Below are positions 50,822 to 62,510 of a stretch of 64,000 nt of DNA, one piece after another. The notes below the pieces were generated by a model. That model searched no databases, was not told the origin of the DNA, and saw only the letters and a list, made by a program, of their open reading frames with translations. Source of the stretch: Lytechinus variegatus (taxonomy: Eukaryota; Echinodermata; Echinoidea; Temnopleuroida; Toxopneustidae); assembly GCF_018143015.1 (NCBI RefSeq), contig NC_054746.1:27029205-27093204 (forward strand), written 5' to 3'. A program made the position numbers and the translations under genes. The first letter of the stretch is position 1. Each line of letters begins with the position of its first letter.

Positions 50822-52900
50822 TTACCTCTCATTGCGAGCTGCCAGAATCTCTTGAGATGCTAATGCTGCAGGACAAAACTTCATATCTGCTCTCTAGCTG
50901 CCGTACGTCACCCATGATGCTATTTCTCCTAGGTATCAGTTTGTACAAGGATCATGTATTTGGTCTAGAACAACTGATTGTTATCATGCACAAATTAGGC
51001 ATATAATAATGAAATTCAAAAGGAGATAATAGCTTACAAGTACACATCCATCAACCTAACAAAACTCCTACAGCACTACTTCCAGTTCTTGAGGATCAAG
51101 CCGTGCAACATATCAGTAATAATATAGATCCTGGTATGATATCCCTTGACAGAACATTAGGTTTTCATTGAATGGGCCAGACCAAAGTTCTGAAAATGTC
51201 AGAAGGTTTTCAGAGTTTGATTACTCTTTGCTGAAGTTGAGACACTTAACTTCATTTACTATGGCAGAAGCTGCAGCTCTAATGATTGCCTTGTTTTAAT
51301 TCTTCATCACAGTCCTTGGCTATATGAAAATGTTTTTGGATGATGCCTATCCTTTAATTTAAATATTAAGTTATAGTATTGATTGTAGCATTTGAGGTTA
51401 GTGACCTATTGCTACAGAGAAATTAGTACCTTGATTTAGATTTATAAAATGCATATATAAATGCTGCTACTTTAGACAACTTCACAATTTCAAATTATAT
51501 CACACATAATTTTTTTTACACTTTTGGCAATGCATTACTACAATATATATTAAAGTGCTATTTGATCTCAATTCACCTCGAACTTGTATTTTGACATCAT
51601 CATGATCATCATTGGTCAAGAAATCAACTATTAAATTTCTGTTCATTTTCCACGCAAGTCAGTCTTCTTCCCATCAGAATCACTATATACCTACATGCCA
51701 CAACCAAGTTATCGACCCATTTACTTAAATTCCCCGCCGTTATTGACATACATGTAGTTGATTGACCTCTAACCCCTAAATATATTTTTCATGGCCATTA
51801 TTTATCCTTATTTTAGAGTGAAATTATCAAACATCCAAGTTTTCATTACCAATAGCTATCTTTCTTTCTATTATTCACAAATAAAATGTGAATATAATGA
51901 ATTCATTTCTTTTTTGGGTGGAATCATGAATAGATATATACATGTAAATATTTATTAACTTTTGACCTTTGACTTTGGATACCAAAGGTGAAGGATAATT
52001 CTTTATTATTACTTTGTGCCTTTTTATCTTCTTGCAAAAATTGTGTTTTGACACCAAAATCACCAACATGCAGCGTTTTATCTGAGAGATACCATTATAC
52101 GATATATAGCCTAGGTAAAAAGATCATTAACCTTTGACCTTGAACTTTATGGATTAATGTGCATTCTGGGTAATTAATTTCATTTTATTTGATCTTCCTG
52201 TGAGAACTTCTGCATTTTGACACCAAGATTACTAACCTGCGCCTTTTCATCTCAGAGATACCATTATACCGTATATGGTATATAATGTAAAAAAGGTCAT
52301 TGACCTTTGAAAGGCTTTGACCTTGAATTTCATTGGTGAATGAGCATTGTATGTACTTGATTTAACTTGATTTGATCTTCTTGTAAGAATTCGTGCATTT
52401 TGACACCAAGATCATCAACCTGCGCCTTTTCATCTCAGAGATACCATTATACCGTATATGGTATATAATGTAAAAAAGGTCATTGACCTTGAAAGTATTA
52501 GTTTAATGTGCATTCTGGGTACTTAATTTTATTTTATTTTATATTCTGGTAAGAATTTGTGCATTTTGACACCATTATCAACAACCTGCGCCTTTCCATC
52601 TCAGAGATACCATTGTACAGTATAATATGAAAAGGTCATTGACCTTTGACCTTGAAAAAAAGCACTTTCCCCAACCCGTATTCCTCCTAACTTTTTTGGG
52701 GTAAATGTTAACACCCATACCTACTCAAATCAGTTAAAAAACCATTTCCAATAATTTTATTCCAGATGGTTACTAATTACGGGATACTAACACGCAAATT
52801 CTTTTATACAGGTGTTTTGTCAATGTATTTCAGCTTATCTTCCCCTGAAAATATTTCTGATCATTCTTATCACGTGCTCACATCCTTTCTTATCCGAACG

Positions 52901-54011
52901 CCCTCCAGGGACGGATCCAGCTTTCGCCAATAGGGGGGGGGGGCCGAAAAATATTTTGATCAACATATTTCTCGATTGGCCGCTACAATCTGGCTTTTTT
53001 TTTGGTTGGTTTTTCAGGGGGTAGTCCTAACTAAACACTGAAGTTTTAAGTATATGTTAGTTTTTATTGCTATAAACAATATAAGGTATCTCATGTGGTC
53101 TTAATATATAATGCGAGCGCGATGCGCGAGATAAAAATCTTTGATATTTTATGTCCTTAGAACTGAACATTCAGAGCAGTTTTTATAATCATGAACAAAG
53201 ATAAGTATCCAACTAAACAATGCGAGCGGGAGCCGAAATTTTATCATATAGTAACGTGAAAAGTGACTCAATTAGGACTGTTTATAGTGATTAATGAAGA
53301 GGATACATTTATCACCAATTAAATAATGAGAGTGCGAAGCGCGAGTTCAAAATTTCTGATATTCCGACCTGAAAAAAAATGAACAGTCTAAGCGCGTTTT
53401 TATTTAAATAAACAAGCTGTGTGTCTCAAACAATTAAATGCGAGCGCGAAGCATGAGCTTAATTTTTTGATATACTGACATGATAAAGGAGCATTTTGAC
53501 AAATTTTGGTAAGAATTTCTAAAAAGCATAGGTTTCTCACAAATCAAACAATGCGAGCGCGCAGCGCGAGCTGAACATTTTGATACACATTAACAATTTG
53601 TGTAAATCAAACAAAATAATGAAAGCTTGATGTGCGAGCTAAAAAATTGTGTGCAAATTGATATCAGAACTGGATATATTGTATATGTATTGGTTATATA
53701 TTCGTGTCATTTAACCCTCTTGAATGGGATTCATTACACAGGCAATGCGAGCGCGAAGCACGAGCGAAAACTTTTATATAAAGTCTATTTTCCAATTCTT
53801 CCCCTCACCTTTTATTGATTTCCTTTCGGGGTCGGGCCGGTCGTTACGAGGCTGTAAATTACACATCATGGGTAAAATACCTCTTTCTTACTTTTCTTTC
53901 TGTTTTTCGTAGTTTCTATCAAGGTAAAGAGTACACTTTTTCTGCAGGTTGTTAAAAAATAGGGGGGGGGGCGGGCCGGCTCGGCCCCCTCCTGGATCCG
54001 CGCCTGCCCTC
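52901..54011. mobile_element. GGATCC-ended DNA element with GCGCGAGC tandem repeats
   Basis: The element spans 52906-54006. Ends are CAGGGACGGATCCAG and, from the right, CAGGCGCGGATCCAGG, and it is flanked by CCCTC on both sides (52901-52905, 54007-54011). Both ends are followed by 10-11-base G or C runs. The interior holds about six degenerate units of roughly 110 bp, each with AATGCGAGCGCGAAGCGCGA-type text. There is no transposase. It is the best-delimited member of the family also seen near 2847, 13430 and 23755. Confidence 0.65.
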
Positions 54012-54492
54012 TTCCAAGAGGGCGGGGTGCAGTTGTTGCCGTATAAAGCCGGATATTCTTTAATATTTTTTTCATCCGATTTATTTTTGTGTGTTCCTTG
54101 AAAGGGTGCACATTCTTTATATTGTTTCAATAAGGTAAGTGGTGAAAACTTGACATCCAGCCTAAAGATTCAGATTGAAACATAACAAACGGTGAATCCC
54201 TCCTGTTTTCAAAATAACTTTTCCAAAGTTACCCCCCAAAACTTGGCAGGAATGCATATACATTCAATGACTAACTTTTGTGTGAAGATTTCATTGATCC
54301 ATTTGATCATATATGAATAAGCAGACATCAAATTCGTTTCCGGTAAACGAGCACTATTAATGTTGAGAAAAAAATATTGTTCGGCCCGTTTACACATCTT
54401 TTACTTTCACCATAAGCTATGGATCAAGAAGCTCGAGTTTAACACACACACAAAAACAATTTTCGCATTTTGTCCATTATCTCATTAAAATC

Positions 54493-55061
54493 TTAAAGGG
54501 GTGATCCAGGCTAAAATTGGTGTAATTTGAACAGATAGAGACAAACCAGACAAACAGAAAATTTGATCAAAATCGGACAAGGAATAACAAAGTTATGACA
54601 TTAATTTCGGTCAAACGGTTCTGTGCATGTCTTCATGAGTATTCAATGAGCAAATTAATGTCATATCCCCACTGGTTCTATTGTAGTTTATTATATGATA
54701 TCATGTTTTATATTTTCCCAAAGAAATAAATAAGTATGATACTGATTTAGTCCATTATATATTCATTGCTGCAACTTATTTCATTATAAAGGAGACATAT
54801 CATCCGCAAGTGTATTAGAAAATGAAACAATTATTATTTCATGTAGTAACATAAGAAAAAGGAAAGTGGGAATGTGACATCACCAGCCAACCTTATATCC
54901 ATGCATAACGTGCATACAACTGTTTTCATGAAATATTGGTAAGCTTTGAAATTTAGTCACTTCGATATTTGTCATATTTTGATGAAATTTTCAGCATTTT
55001 GCTCTGTAAATTTTACTCCATTTATTTAGATAAAAATATTTTCAGCCTGGAGTACCCTTTA
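54493..55061. mobile_element. TTAA-type MITE
   Basis: The left end is TTAAAGGGGTGATCCAGGCT and the right end, on the other strand, is TAAAGGGTACTCCAGGCTGA. The interior contains TTTGATCAAAATCGGACAAG and AAAGTTATGACATTAAT, typical of the family at 5074 and 5658. About 570 bp, with no coding sequence. Confidence 0.6.
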
Positions 55062-58000
55062 GTCGTTTCACTTTCATTTGTCAAAAAGTATTATGTACAC
55101 ATGAACAACGAACTTGAAAGAGGGTCAAATTGTTTATCAAAAACAAATTTATACCACAAAATCTCATTTCAGTTTTAATAATGTCAGATTTTATATCATC
55201 TCATATTTACGAATAAAAATACATGCAAATACACCATATACATTTATTAGTAGCAGAACAAAATGAAAATAAACAAAAGCGACTAACTGCAAGTAAAATA
55301 TATACAAGCAAAAAGTAACACTGCAAACAAGCATTTTATTATGGATTATTCTAATACAAACTTGAATAGAGCTTTTTTCTACTGCGGCTCATAGTCAATA
55401 CATAAAAAAAATGTTTATTTCCGTATATCTGCCAGGAAACTGTATGATGTTTTGAAGGAATGTAGAACAAAAAATTACTTTTGGTTCTGAACTACTAATT
55501 TCATGTTTTACAGAAACAACATGTTTATTTTTTCACTTCTGTAAGTCTGTGATGCTATGATACGAAAACTAATCCCGGCTATGTTGGAGGAAGTTGTGTT
55601 CTTCCAAATAATGTACATTATTTTTAATTAAATATCTGCCTGGACGGGATTTCTCCTTTAAATAAAACAGCAATAAATTCGGAATTCCATCACACTGTAA
55701 AAAGATGATAATGAATTCAGTTGAGGCCCTACATTGTAGTTCAGATTAATATAATGACTCGATAAATAATCTGCATGTTCTATAATCATTATATGTCTAC
55801 GTCCATGTAAAGCGAAAAGCCCATCTAACAACATATCTTGGCAACATTAAGCGTTATTTTGTTCTTTTTTTGCATATTATTCTGTAATAAGATACAACAT
55901 TGTTTCAAATAAATATAATAAGTAATTACATCTTTTGCTTTCAGTGAATTACTCCTTCAATACAAAATACACGTGGCAAGAAATATCTAGCTGCTGTCCA
56001 GGCTAGAGTGAAAAAAAAATTCACCATCCTAAAAGAATCCTATGTCTTTGGCATAATTTCAAGTGCTGTTATATTTACATACTACACACAAAATATACAC
56101 GTTTAAACACTGCTTTATCACTACATGTACATTACATATCAAGTACAGTTCTCAAAGATACACAGCATCTACCTTTATTGTTATAAAATATCATGGAAGA
56201 CACGAAAACAAGATAAGGCACGGCAATTTTAAACAATCTTAACAGACATTCCATGTCTTGGTGTGATCATGTTGCTTTTCACCGTGACGTTTTACTCTTA
56301 ATTTTTATAGTGCACATATTTACTGAAGTTACACTCGTTAACATTTCGAATGTACAATTCGTCATTTCATTATATTTTCTTACTATTTACTGCATCATCA
56401 GTGGATATTATACCTATAAACGACTTTGGGACTCTCAATGAGATGTATACGAGGATCAGACGATGAGTGTATGTGTATACGGAACATGAACAAAAGATTA
56501 ATAGATCACTATTTTGTGAGATGGATACTGCATGGGGTTGAATGCCAATGGAAAGTATGCATTTAAGTGCGATTAAATACTCATTCATAACTATAGAACA
56601 ACGAAATATTGTCTCTACATTTTACAGGCATAAAAAGGTTTAAAGGAAAACATGAAAATAAAAACCATCAAATCCGGTTTACCATGATTTATAAAATAAT
56701 GATTATAACTCTTTATTCCCAAATATTAAAGTACTGCATCACCGTTATAATTCATGTTTGGAAATTTGTCAATGTCGCCCATATCACCTTGAGTATACTA
56801 GATAAAATCTTGAATTTCTCATTAATTAATGAATAATAAATACTAGGCGATTAACAATATACGTATTAGATTAATTCGATTTACATTCAAGGGAAATGAC
56901 AATGAATGAATCAATAAATAAGTAAATATTAATAAATAGGTCTACGTTTGAATGACATAAGCTTATTGGCTTTATGCATACCGCTGAGATCTTCAGGTGC
57001 CATTTCCCTTCGCAATCTGGAACCGTTTACGAACGGGAACCTTTAAGGGTCGGAATTGAAATTGACTTTAAATAGTCGCCTATAAATGTCATTGATTAGG
57101 GTCACAGTTATTATGACAAATGATATATGTACACGGTATACTTTGGCCACACACAACACCACTACATCACATGGGGCAATCAACACGAATTTAAGCGATC
57201 CACAATCTGTATAAAGTCACACGTCGGCCTACATGTAGGGCCTACACCACTTCAAATCAAAACACACAATCATATAAGGAGGCATAAGGGTGAAGAATGC
57301 GAAGAATAAAGAAATAACATTATAGGGAAAGATAGGCATGAGAGGGGTGTTACAAGAGTACAAGATAGAAAAGGTGGAGGGGTCGGGAAATTTTGTATTA
57401 ATATGAAAACCATCGTCTCTTTTTAACTAAGGCGGAACTTTCATGATTTTCATTTTCATTTCAGCATAATTATTCGTAAAGTAAACAACGTGGGTAGTTT
57501 GTGCAATATACAAGGAAGGAACTGTCCAACAAACAAGGAAGAAAATGTGATCAAAAAAGAAAAGTACATGGCGTGTGAGAAGAAAAAAAATCAATGGAAA
57601 ATACAGGAAAGGGGAAAGAGAAAGAGAGAAAAAATAAAGAGAGGGGGCTGGGAGTGCTACAGAATGCCGCAAAAGGAATTGAATATGAAAAGAAGCAAAA
57701 GAAGCGATGAACTTTCAATGAAGAAAAAATAATTTAAAAAAGGTGCCTCTATGGTTGAAGAAAATGTACAGGAGAAACAACAGCAAAATAGAAAAGGGTA
57801 CAAGAAGGCGGAGTGAAAAGGGAAGATAGGAGGAGGGAAGAGAGAAATATATAGGGGAAATCAGGAAGAGTAGAAGGAGAACGAAATTAGAGAGGAATTT
57901 AGTAGAGGAGAAAAGGGTGGATGAGAGAATTACAATGTATGGTATAATCATCGACACTCCCCGTTACATCACTCGGTAGCGTGTATTGACTATCGTCACC

Positions 58001-58727
58001 ACGTATCGCATGGCGACCACTGCTAGTTAAAGGTTGCATCTCTAAGTGGTGGTCTAGATTTACAAAATTACTCCAGTGCCTCACGTGGATGATAGCAAGG
58101 AAGTGATGAGAGCAGATGGTCTCTCAAACAGACCACAGAATGATCAAGAGCAATACGTAGGCGCCATTAGTTCTATGTACGTGCCCAGTCGCAGTTATCT
58201 GGTATGCTTAAAGCAGGATATACCGGTTCCCCGCCAGTGTCGAGATCTGGTGGGTCCGTTAGATAAAGTAATGGATGAGGAGCGGGTGGTGTCAAGGGGT
58301 TAACAAACTTTGAGATCAACAGGATCCAAATAAATGGTGTCGAGTGGGGTGATAAAGGTGATGACGAACATCCAAGCAAGATAATTCTTGTTAAAACATA
58401 AACAATTTTAAGCAAGAAATAAAGTGAACTGAAAGACGAACATTATTTTTTCAACGTGTTCAATGGTTATGAGAATAGATGATGTGGCGTGCGCCTGTAG
58501 TCTAAGTTACACGGGCAAATAACGAATTGATGAACAGCTTCGAGGTTCAAGTCTTGGAGCCATAGTCACGCATTACGGTTGGTGACGTTAAATGTCTGTC
58601 CCAGACACAGGCTAAATATTCGTATCTGATTGACACTCGTCTGTATAAAACTCAATAAAACACACATGTGGGTTCCATCGTTGGTAACATGGCAATAACA
58701 TTGTGATGCACCATGGTAGGCATGGTA
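55062..58727. other. Region downstream of the right-hand regulator gene
   Basis: The first 2 kb are very AT-rich with no features. A purine-rich tract (57310-57900) opens spurious Lys/Arg/Glu frames. Two overlapping frames at 58076-58415 on opposite strands show no family resemblance. Part of this could be a long 3' UTR of the minus-strand regulator gene, but no poly(A) site can be fixed. Confidence 0.35.
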
Positions 58728-58968
58728 CACTGTAAAAACTGTGGTGTTAAAAATGACACCAATTGGTGTTAATAGAGGACCACACCCTGAGGTGTTAAAA
58801 TTATACCATAGAGATTAAACGTAACACCAAAGAGTGTTAATGTAACAACAAAGGGTGTTGTAATAACACCTATAGGTGTAAAACTAACACCACCAATTTA
58901 ACACCCGTGTAAAATAACTGGTGTGGTCATCTATGTACACCGGTTGACACCACAGTTTTTGCTGTGTA
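58726..58968 (-). mobile_element. TA-flanked MITE (mariner-like), copy 2
   Basis: A 239-bp element (58728-58966) between TA dinucleotides. It is the same family as 12054-12295 but in the opposite orientation; its left end reads CACTGTAAAAACTGTGGTGT. It is rich in TAACACC words. Confidence 0.8.
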
Positions 58969-60728
58969 GGTACTAGCATGGATAGGTCCATGGTATGACT
59001 GTCTACGGGATGTCCCTCAGATCGATATCTTGCACACTACAATAGGATACTGGGAAGGGGACTGAGATAGGGAGTGATTAAAGATCGTGATTTAAGGGAA
59101 CAAAATGTACTCCAAGGGTATTCATGAATATGCTATGCAATAAACCAAGAGAAACCGTGAAAGATTGGAATAATTTGCCAGTATGAATGAATTATGTTCT
59201 TTTACCAAAGCGCCATGTTGTAGCTGTGAATAAAAGATGATTTACGAGGATCAAGACTATTAAGCCCCACATGATATCAATGTTAAACGAAAACGGTTTG
59301 ATAATCATTTTATTTCTCCCATATAACATTAACAAATCATTTTCTTTCTTGACTTACGAATAGATGAAAGGTTGAGTGTGTTAAGCTAAATGTCGGCAAA
59401 TGTCTGGTACCTTGGCCTGAATTTTCTTTAGAATTAGATGGAATAGAACAATGTTTAAAAAGAAGCAAATAGGGAAACAAAAGTCACAAGTTTTTTTTAG
59501 AAACATAATGACTCACAAAACAAGAGTAACATCGTATACAGAAGTTTAAACACTAAACAAATCTAACAAGGACCGATAACAAGAACACGCATAAACAACA
59601 TGCCAATATCAACTTAAACTGATAATACCAAATTATTGAAATAGAAATGACATGAAAATCGAAAGCGAAACTGGGTGTTGGACCATTGACATTAATAATA
59701 TGGGTTTGGAAAAAAAAACTTTCGCAACAGACACGATCTTAAGTGCAAAGTGGAAAATTATGTTTTGAAATGAGAGATGCGAAGGGTCACTGATCCCGTG
59801 AACCCTGGCATTATTTCAAAACCCGTGTAATTATTGATGAATAATGTTTCTATTGTTTTGGACTGAGAAATTCGACGTTGTTCACGAAAATGTGTGAGTA
59901 ACTTCTTGGAAGAACCATGGGCAGGAAAATCAATATGAGCAATACAAGACTTCTATTTTCATAATGTCCACTATATTGAGGTCCGATGATACTAAAAACA
60001 ATTGACTGGATATTTCACAATGTATAAAGTCCGACAGTAGCCACAAACAAATAAATTTGTAGTGCCGTTTATCTGTTTCCGAGTACAAGATTGTAAGATT
60101 TACGCCTCATACACTATTGACGACTATATTGTATAAAAAATATATCCGTTTACTTAACAATTTACAGGGGTAACAATACTGTATAGATACATTATCATCA
60201 TAATGCTATCAGCAAACACGAACTCATATAATGATCGTAAGAATGAATACTGAAATTGTAAACTTTAAGGTGATATAGTGATTTATCCATTGATGTACTG
60301 TGTGACACTTTAGTACCGTTTCAGTGCTTTATTTTACACCATGCATATAAATGATAATATCTAGTTCTTAATTTTTAACAATTTTGTGATTAATGATAGG
60401 TAGTTCGTAGAAACCAATAGGGTGACTTGATCAGCACAACTGGGGCATCGATGTTAACTCGATGTAAGGCATTAAAACCTAATTTCTAAAGCTGTGTTCC
60501 AATCTTTTTCCTTCCCATGAGATTATAATCCACATGCGCCTATGGCTCAGAACATTGACTGGATCTTCAAGAGGGGATATCATATATCAAAGACCACAAC
60601 AAGAAAACGACATTCGAACAGGGGAAGGGTGACGAAAACATGAAAAGATGACAAAAATTAAGGAGTTATTATTATATAGTGAAATATTGTTTAAACTCTT
60701 TTCTTTAAAATCGATGAAAGTGTTCACC
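58969..60728 (-). other. Probable 3' UTR / downstream flank of the regulator gene
   Basis: No open frame or repeat is visible. On the minus strand AATAAA is present at 60333-60328, about 400 nt after the stop codon, and is a candidate poly(A) signal. Confidence 0.35.
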
Positions 60729-61226
60729 TTATTCTGAAGCATAATGTCCTGCTCCACCACCATTGGCGTTAGCTGATAAAGTAGAAAGGGCCATCGCCGC
60801 GCTGTTCAGCATTTCATTGGCGGACGGCAGACGACCAGCGAAATTGGCGGGAAATCCTGTTCCCGCCGTCGCAGCTTGTTGAGAAAGCACAGCGCTTAAC
60901 GCACTGGATGCCGACACCATCGTAGGAATACTGCTTAACGTTGTTGCTGTATTGTGTGCCGACACGTCTTGTTGCTCCTGTTGTTGCTGTTGCTGATGAT
61001 GTGGCTCTGGAGTGTGGTGGTGATGATGGTGGTGTTGCTGATGTTGTTGAAGGGATGCGATCGATGCCATGCCGGGCATGCTGTTATTATTGTTGTTGGC
61101 TGTTGATAGGTTAAGGGCTGGGTTTGAGAGGAGACTAGGATTCATTATCATTGACATGGTTGCTAACTGAGCAGCATGGTTCATGTTGATATCACCTTTA
61201 CTTGATGCTAAGGCCAAAGGCAGCAT
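60729..61226 (-). CDS. Probable transcription regulator, last exon (C-terminus)
   Basis: The exon follows a TTTTCTAG acceptor (AG at 61228-61227), is in phase 0 with the preceding exon, and ends at TAA (60731-60729). It encodes 165 residues of low-complexity sequence: MLPLALASSKGDINMNHAAQ, then a NPALNLS motif resembling a CtBP-binding PxDLS site, a seven-residue His run, and a Gln-rich tract. It finishes with Ala/Ser-rich sequence ending GAGHYASE. Such Q/H/A-rich tails are typical of developmental transcription factors. The DNA-binding domain is not in the window, so the family is not named. Confidence 0.75.
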   Translation of the reverse strand: MLPLALASSKGDINMNHAAQLATMSMIMNPSLLSNPALNLSTANNNNNSMPGMASIASLQQHQQHHHHHHHTPEPHHQQQQQQEQQDVSAHNTATTLSSIPTMVSASSALSAVLSQQAATAGTGFPANFAGRLPSANEMLNSAAMALSTLSANANGGGAGHYASE

Positions 61227-61689
61227 CTAGAAAAGAAACATAATGAGAGATCTAGTTCAGTTATGATGCGGATCCGAAGGTTAACAGTCAAGCGCCGAGA
61301 GTCTTCGCGCCTGAGACGCTCTGAACAATCAAAGTAGGCCTATAAGCATTAATTGTCATTTGAGCTGCAATATCGAATACAACTGAGTTACGATTGATTA
61401 CAAATTTTATTATTTCATTACAAACCAAATCGCGAACACGATAGACTTCACAATAATCAAATTAAAGGAATCACCTACATTAAAAGTAAGTATATTTCGG
61501 GCCGAACTTATATTTATCTCATTATGAGAGAGCAGCGAGGCAATAACATTAATTTTCATTTATAAATTAAGACCAATTCAATGTGGATTAATTGAATAAC
61601 TTCAGACAATGTTCGGATAATAATTTTCACCCTTCTCTTCTAAACAGACTTCAAAAGCTCGAATCCAGCATTACATAGGACCCAACTAC

Positions 61690-61940
61690 CTGTGGTAGCA
61701 GCATCTCCGGCACAAATTTGAACCCCTGAAGCCCGGTGGCATCGGTGAGATTGGCGAGGTCTGGTGGTTCGTGCATGTTCGGTGGTGCTCCCCTGTTCTC
61801 ATCTATGGGTTCTGGAGGTTCAACCTTCACGGCCTGAGGGTGCAGGAGATCGGTGACAGTATTTGTGGTAACACCGCCCGAGCTTGACGATATCACGGTT
61901 ATACCAGAACCCGACTGCTGGTGACCCAACATGGTATCTA
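61690..61940 (-). CDS. Probable transcription regulator, penultimate exon
   Basis: Acceptor CACTTCCAAAAG (AG at 61942-61941), donor GTAGTT (61689-61688). The 251-nt exon completes a Val codon and encodes DTMLGHQQSGSGITVISSSS, then a segment with AVKVEPPEPIDE. Its VKVE core fits the sumoylation consensus psi-K-x-E. It ends GLQGFKFVPEMLLPQ in phase 0. The splice joins keep an open frame across three exons, which supports the model. Confidence 0.78.
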
Positions 61941-62370
61941 CTTTTGGAAGTGAAAAAGAAGAAAACAATAGATTGATATGTTTGTGGACTTGTGGTACAA
62001 AATGGCTAGTCATTTGTACACATACAATCAATAAAAATTTCACATAGCCACCCAATTAAAATCGCTCGATGTTCTTTAACAAAGAACGAAATAATTAAAA
62101 TTTTCGAAGGGGGTGTCACATAATAACGCTGAATCTTCTCAAATGGAGTACGAGTTTTGCTCCAACATGTCCAAGGCTTATCCAACTCACTGCCGACAAA
62201 ATGGCCCAACAGATGAATTACTCGAAGATAATTACACCAAGTTTAATAAGTTATAGATGAAGGTGGATTATTATTAACAATGTAGGTCGAATATACTTTA
62301 GACAGTACATATGGAATGGGGATGAGGGGGGCGGGGGTGCTTTCATTCATCTGTCAGATTCAATTCTTAC

Positions 62371-62510
62371 CTCCATTAGATGGCCTCAGATCCCTACTGA
62401 CCCCATGATGACCGACATCTGGTCCAATCCGAGACCCATCATTCTCACCATCAAGAGAAAAATCTCCGTTTGGAGAATCCTTGCCGTTGTTATATTCACC
62501 ATCACCATTC
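62371..62510 (-). CDS. Probable transcription regulator, antepenultimate exon
   Basis: Acceptor AATATTTCAG (AG at 62512-62511), donor GTAAGA (62370-62369). Apart from the first base, which completes an upstream codon, it encodes NGDGEYNNGKDSPNGDFSLD and continues GENDGSRIGPDVGHHGVSRD to ...RPSNG. It is hydrophilic and probably disordered. The gene continues to the right, beyond at least 1.5 kb of intron. Confidence 0.7.

Larger units (their letters stand above)
49593..52789. mobile_element. Second foldback element with tandem-repeat arms
   Basis: Inverted ends TAGTATCCCTAAATTAG (left) and TAGTATCCCGTAATTAG (from the right) are followed by long pairing arms: about 49593-50250 and 51950-52789. 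TCTGGAATAAAATTATTGGA, the ACTGATTTGAGTAGGTATGG block and GGAATACGGGTTGGGGAAAG are all mirrored. Each arm consists of several ~150-170-bp units containing ATAATGGTATCTCTGAGAT, CGCAGGTTGGTGAT and AGGTCAATGACCT. The spacer (50250-51950) is AT-rich. No target duplication could be fixed with confidence. Confidence 0.75.

Noticed and set aside
49606..52785. Regularly spaced repeats suggesting a CRISPR-like array
   Set aside because: The units are long, degenerate and inverted between two arms of a eukaryotic element; there are no short identical repeats with unique spacers.
58076..58303. 75-codon plus-strand frame, with an overlapping minus-strand frame at 58173-58415
   Set aside because: No family resemblance, splice context or compositional support; both frames are chance-length.
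58488..58572. Possible third tRNA-like sequence (GCGCCTGTAGTC...GAGGTTCAAGTCTTG)
   Set aside because: The A- and B-box resemblance is weak and no cloverleaf could be drawn.
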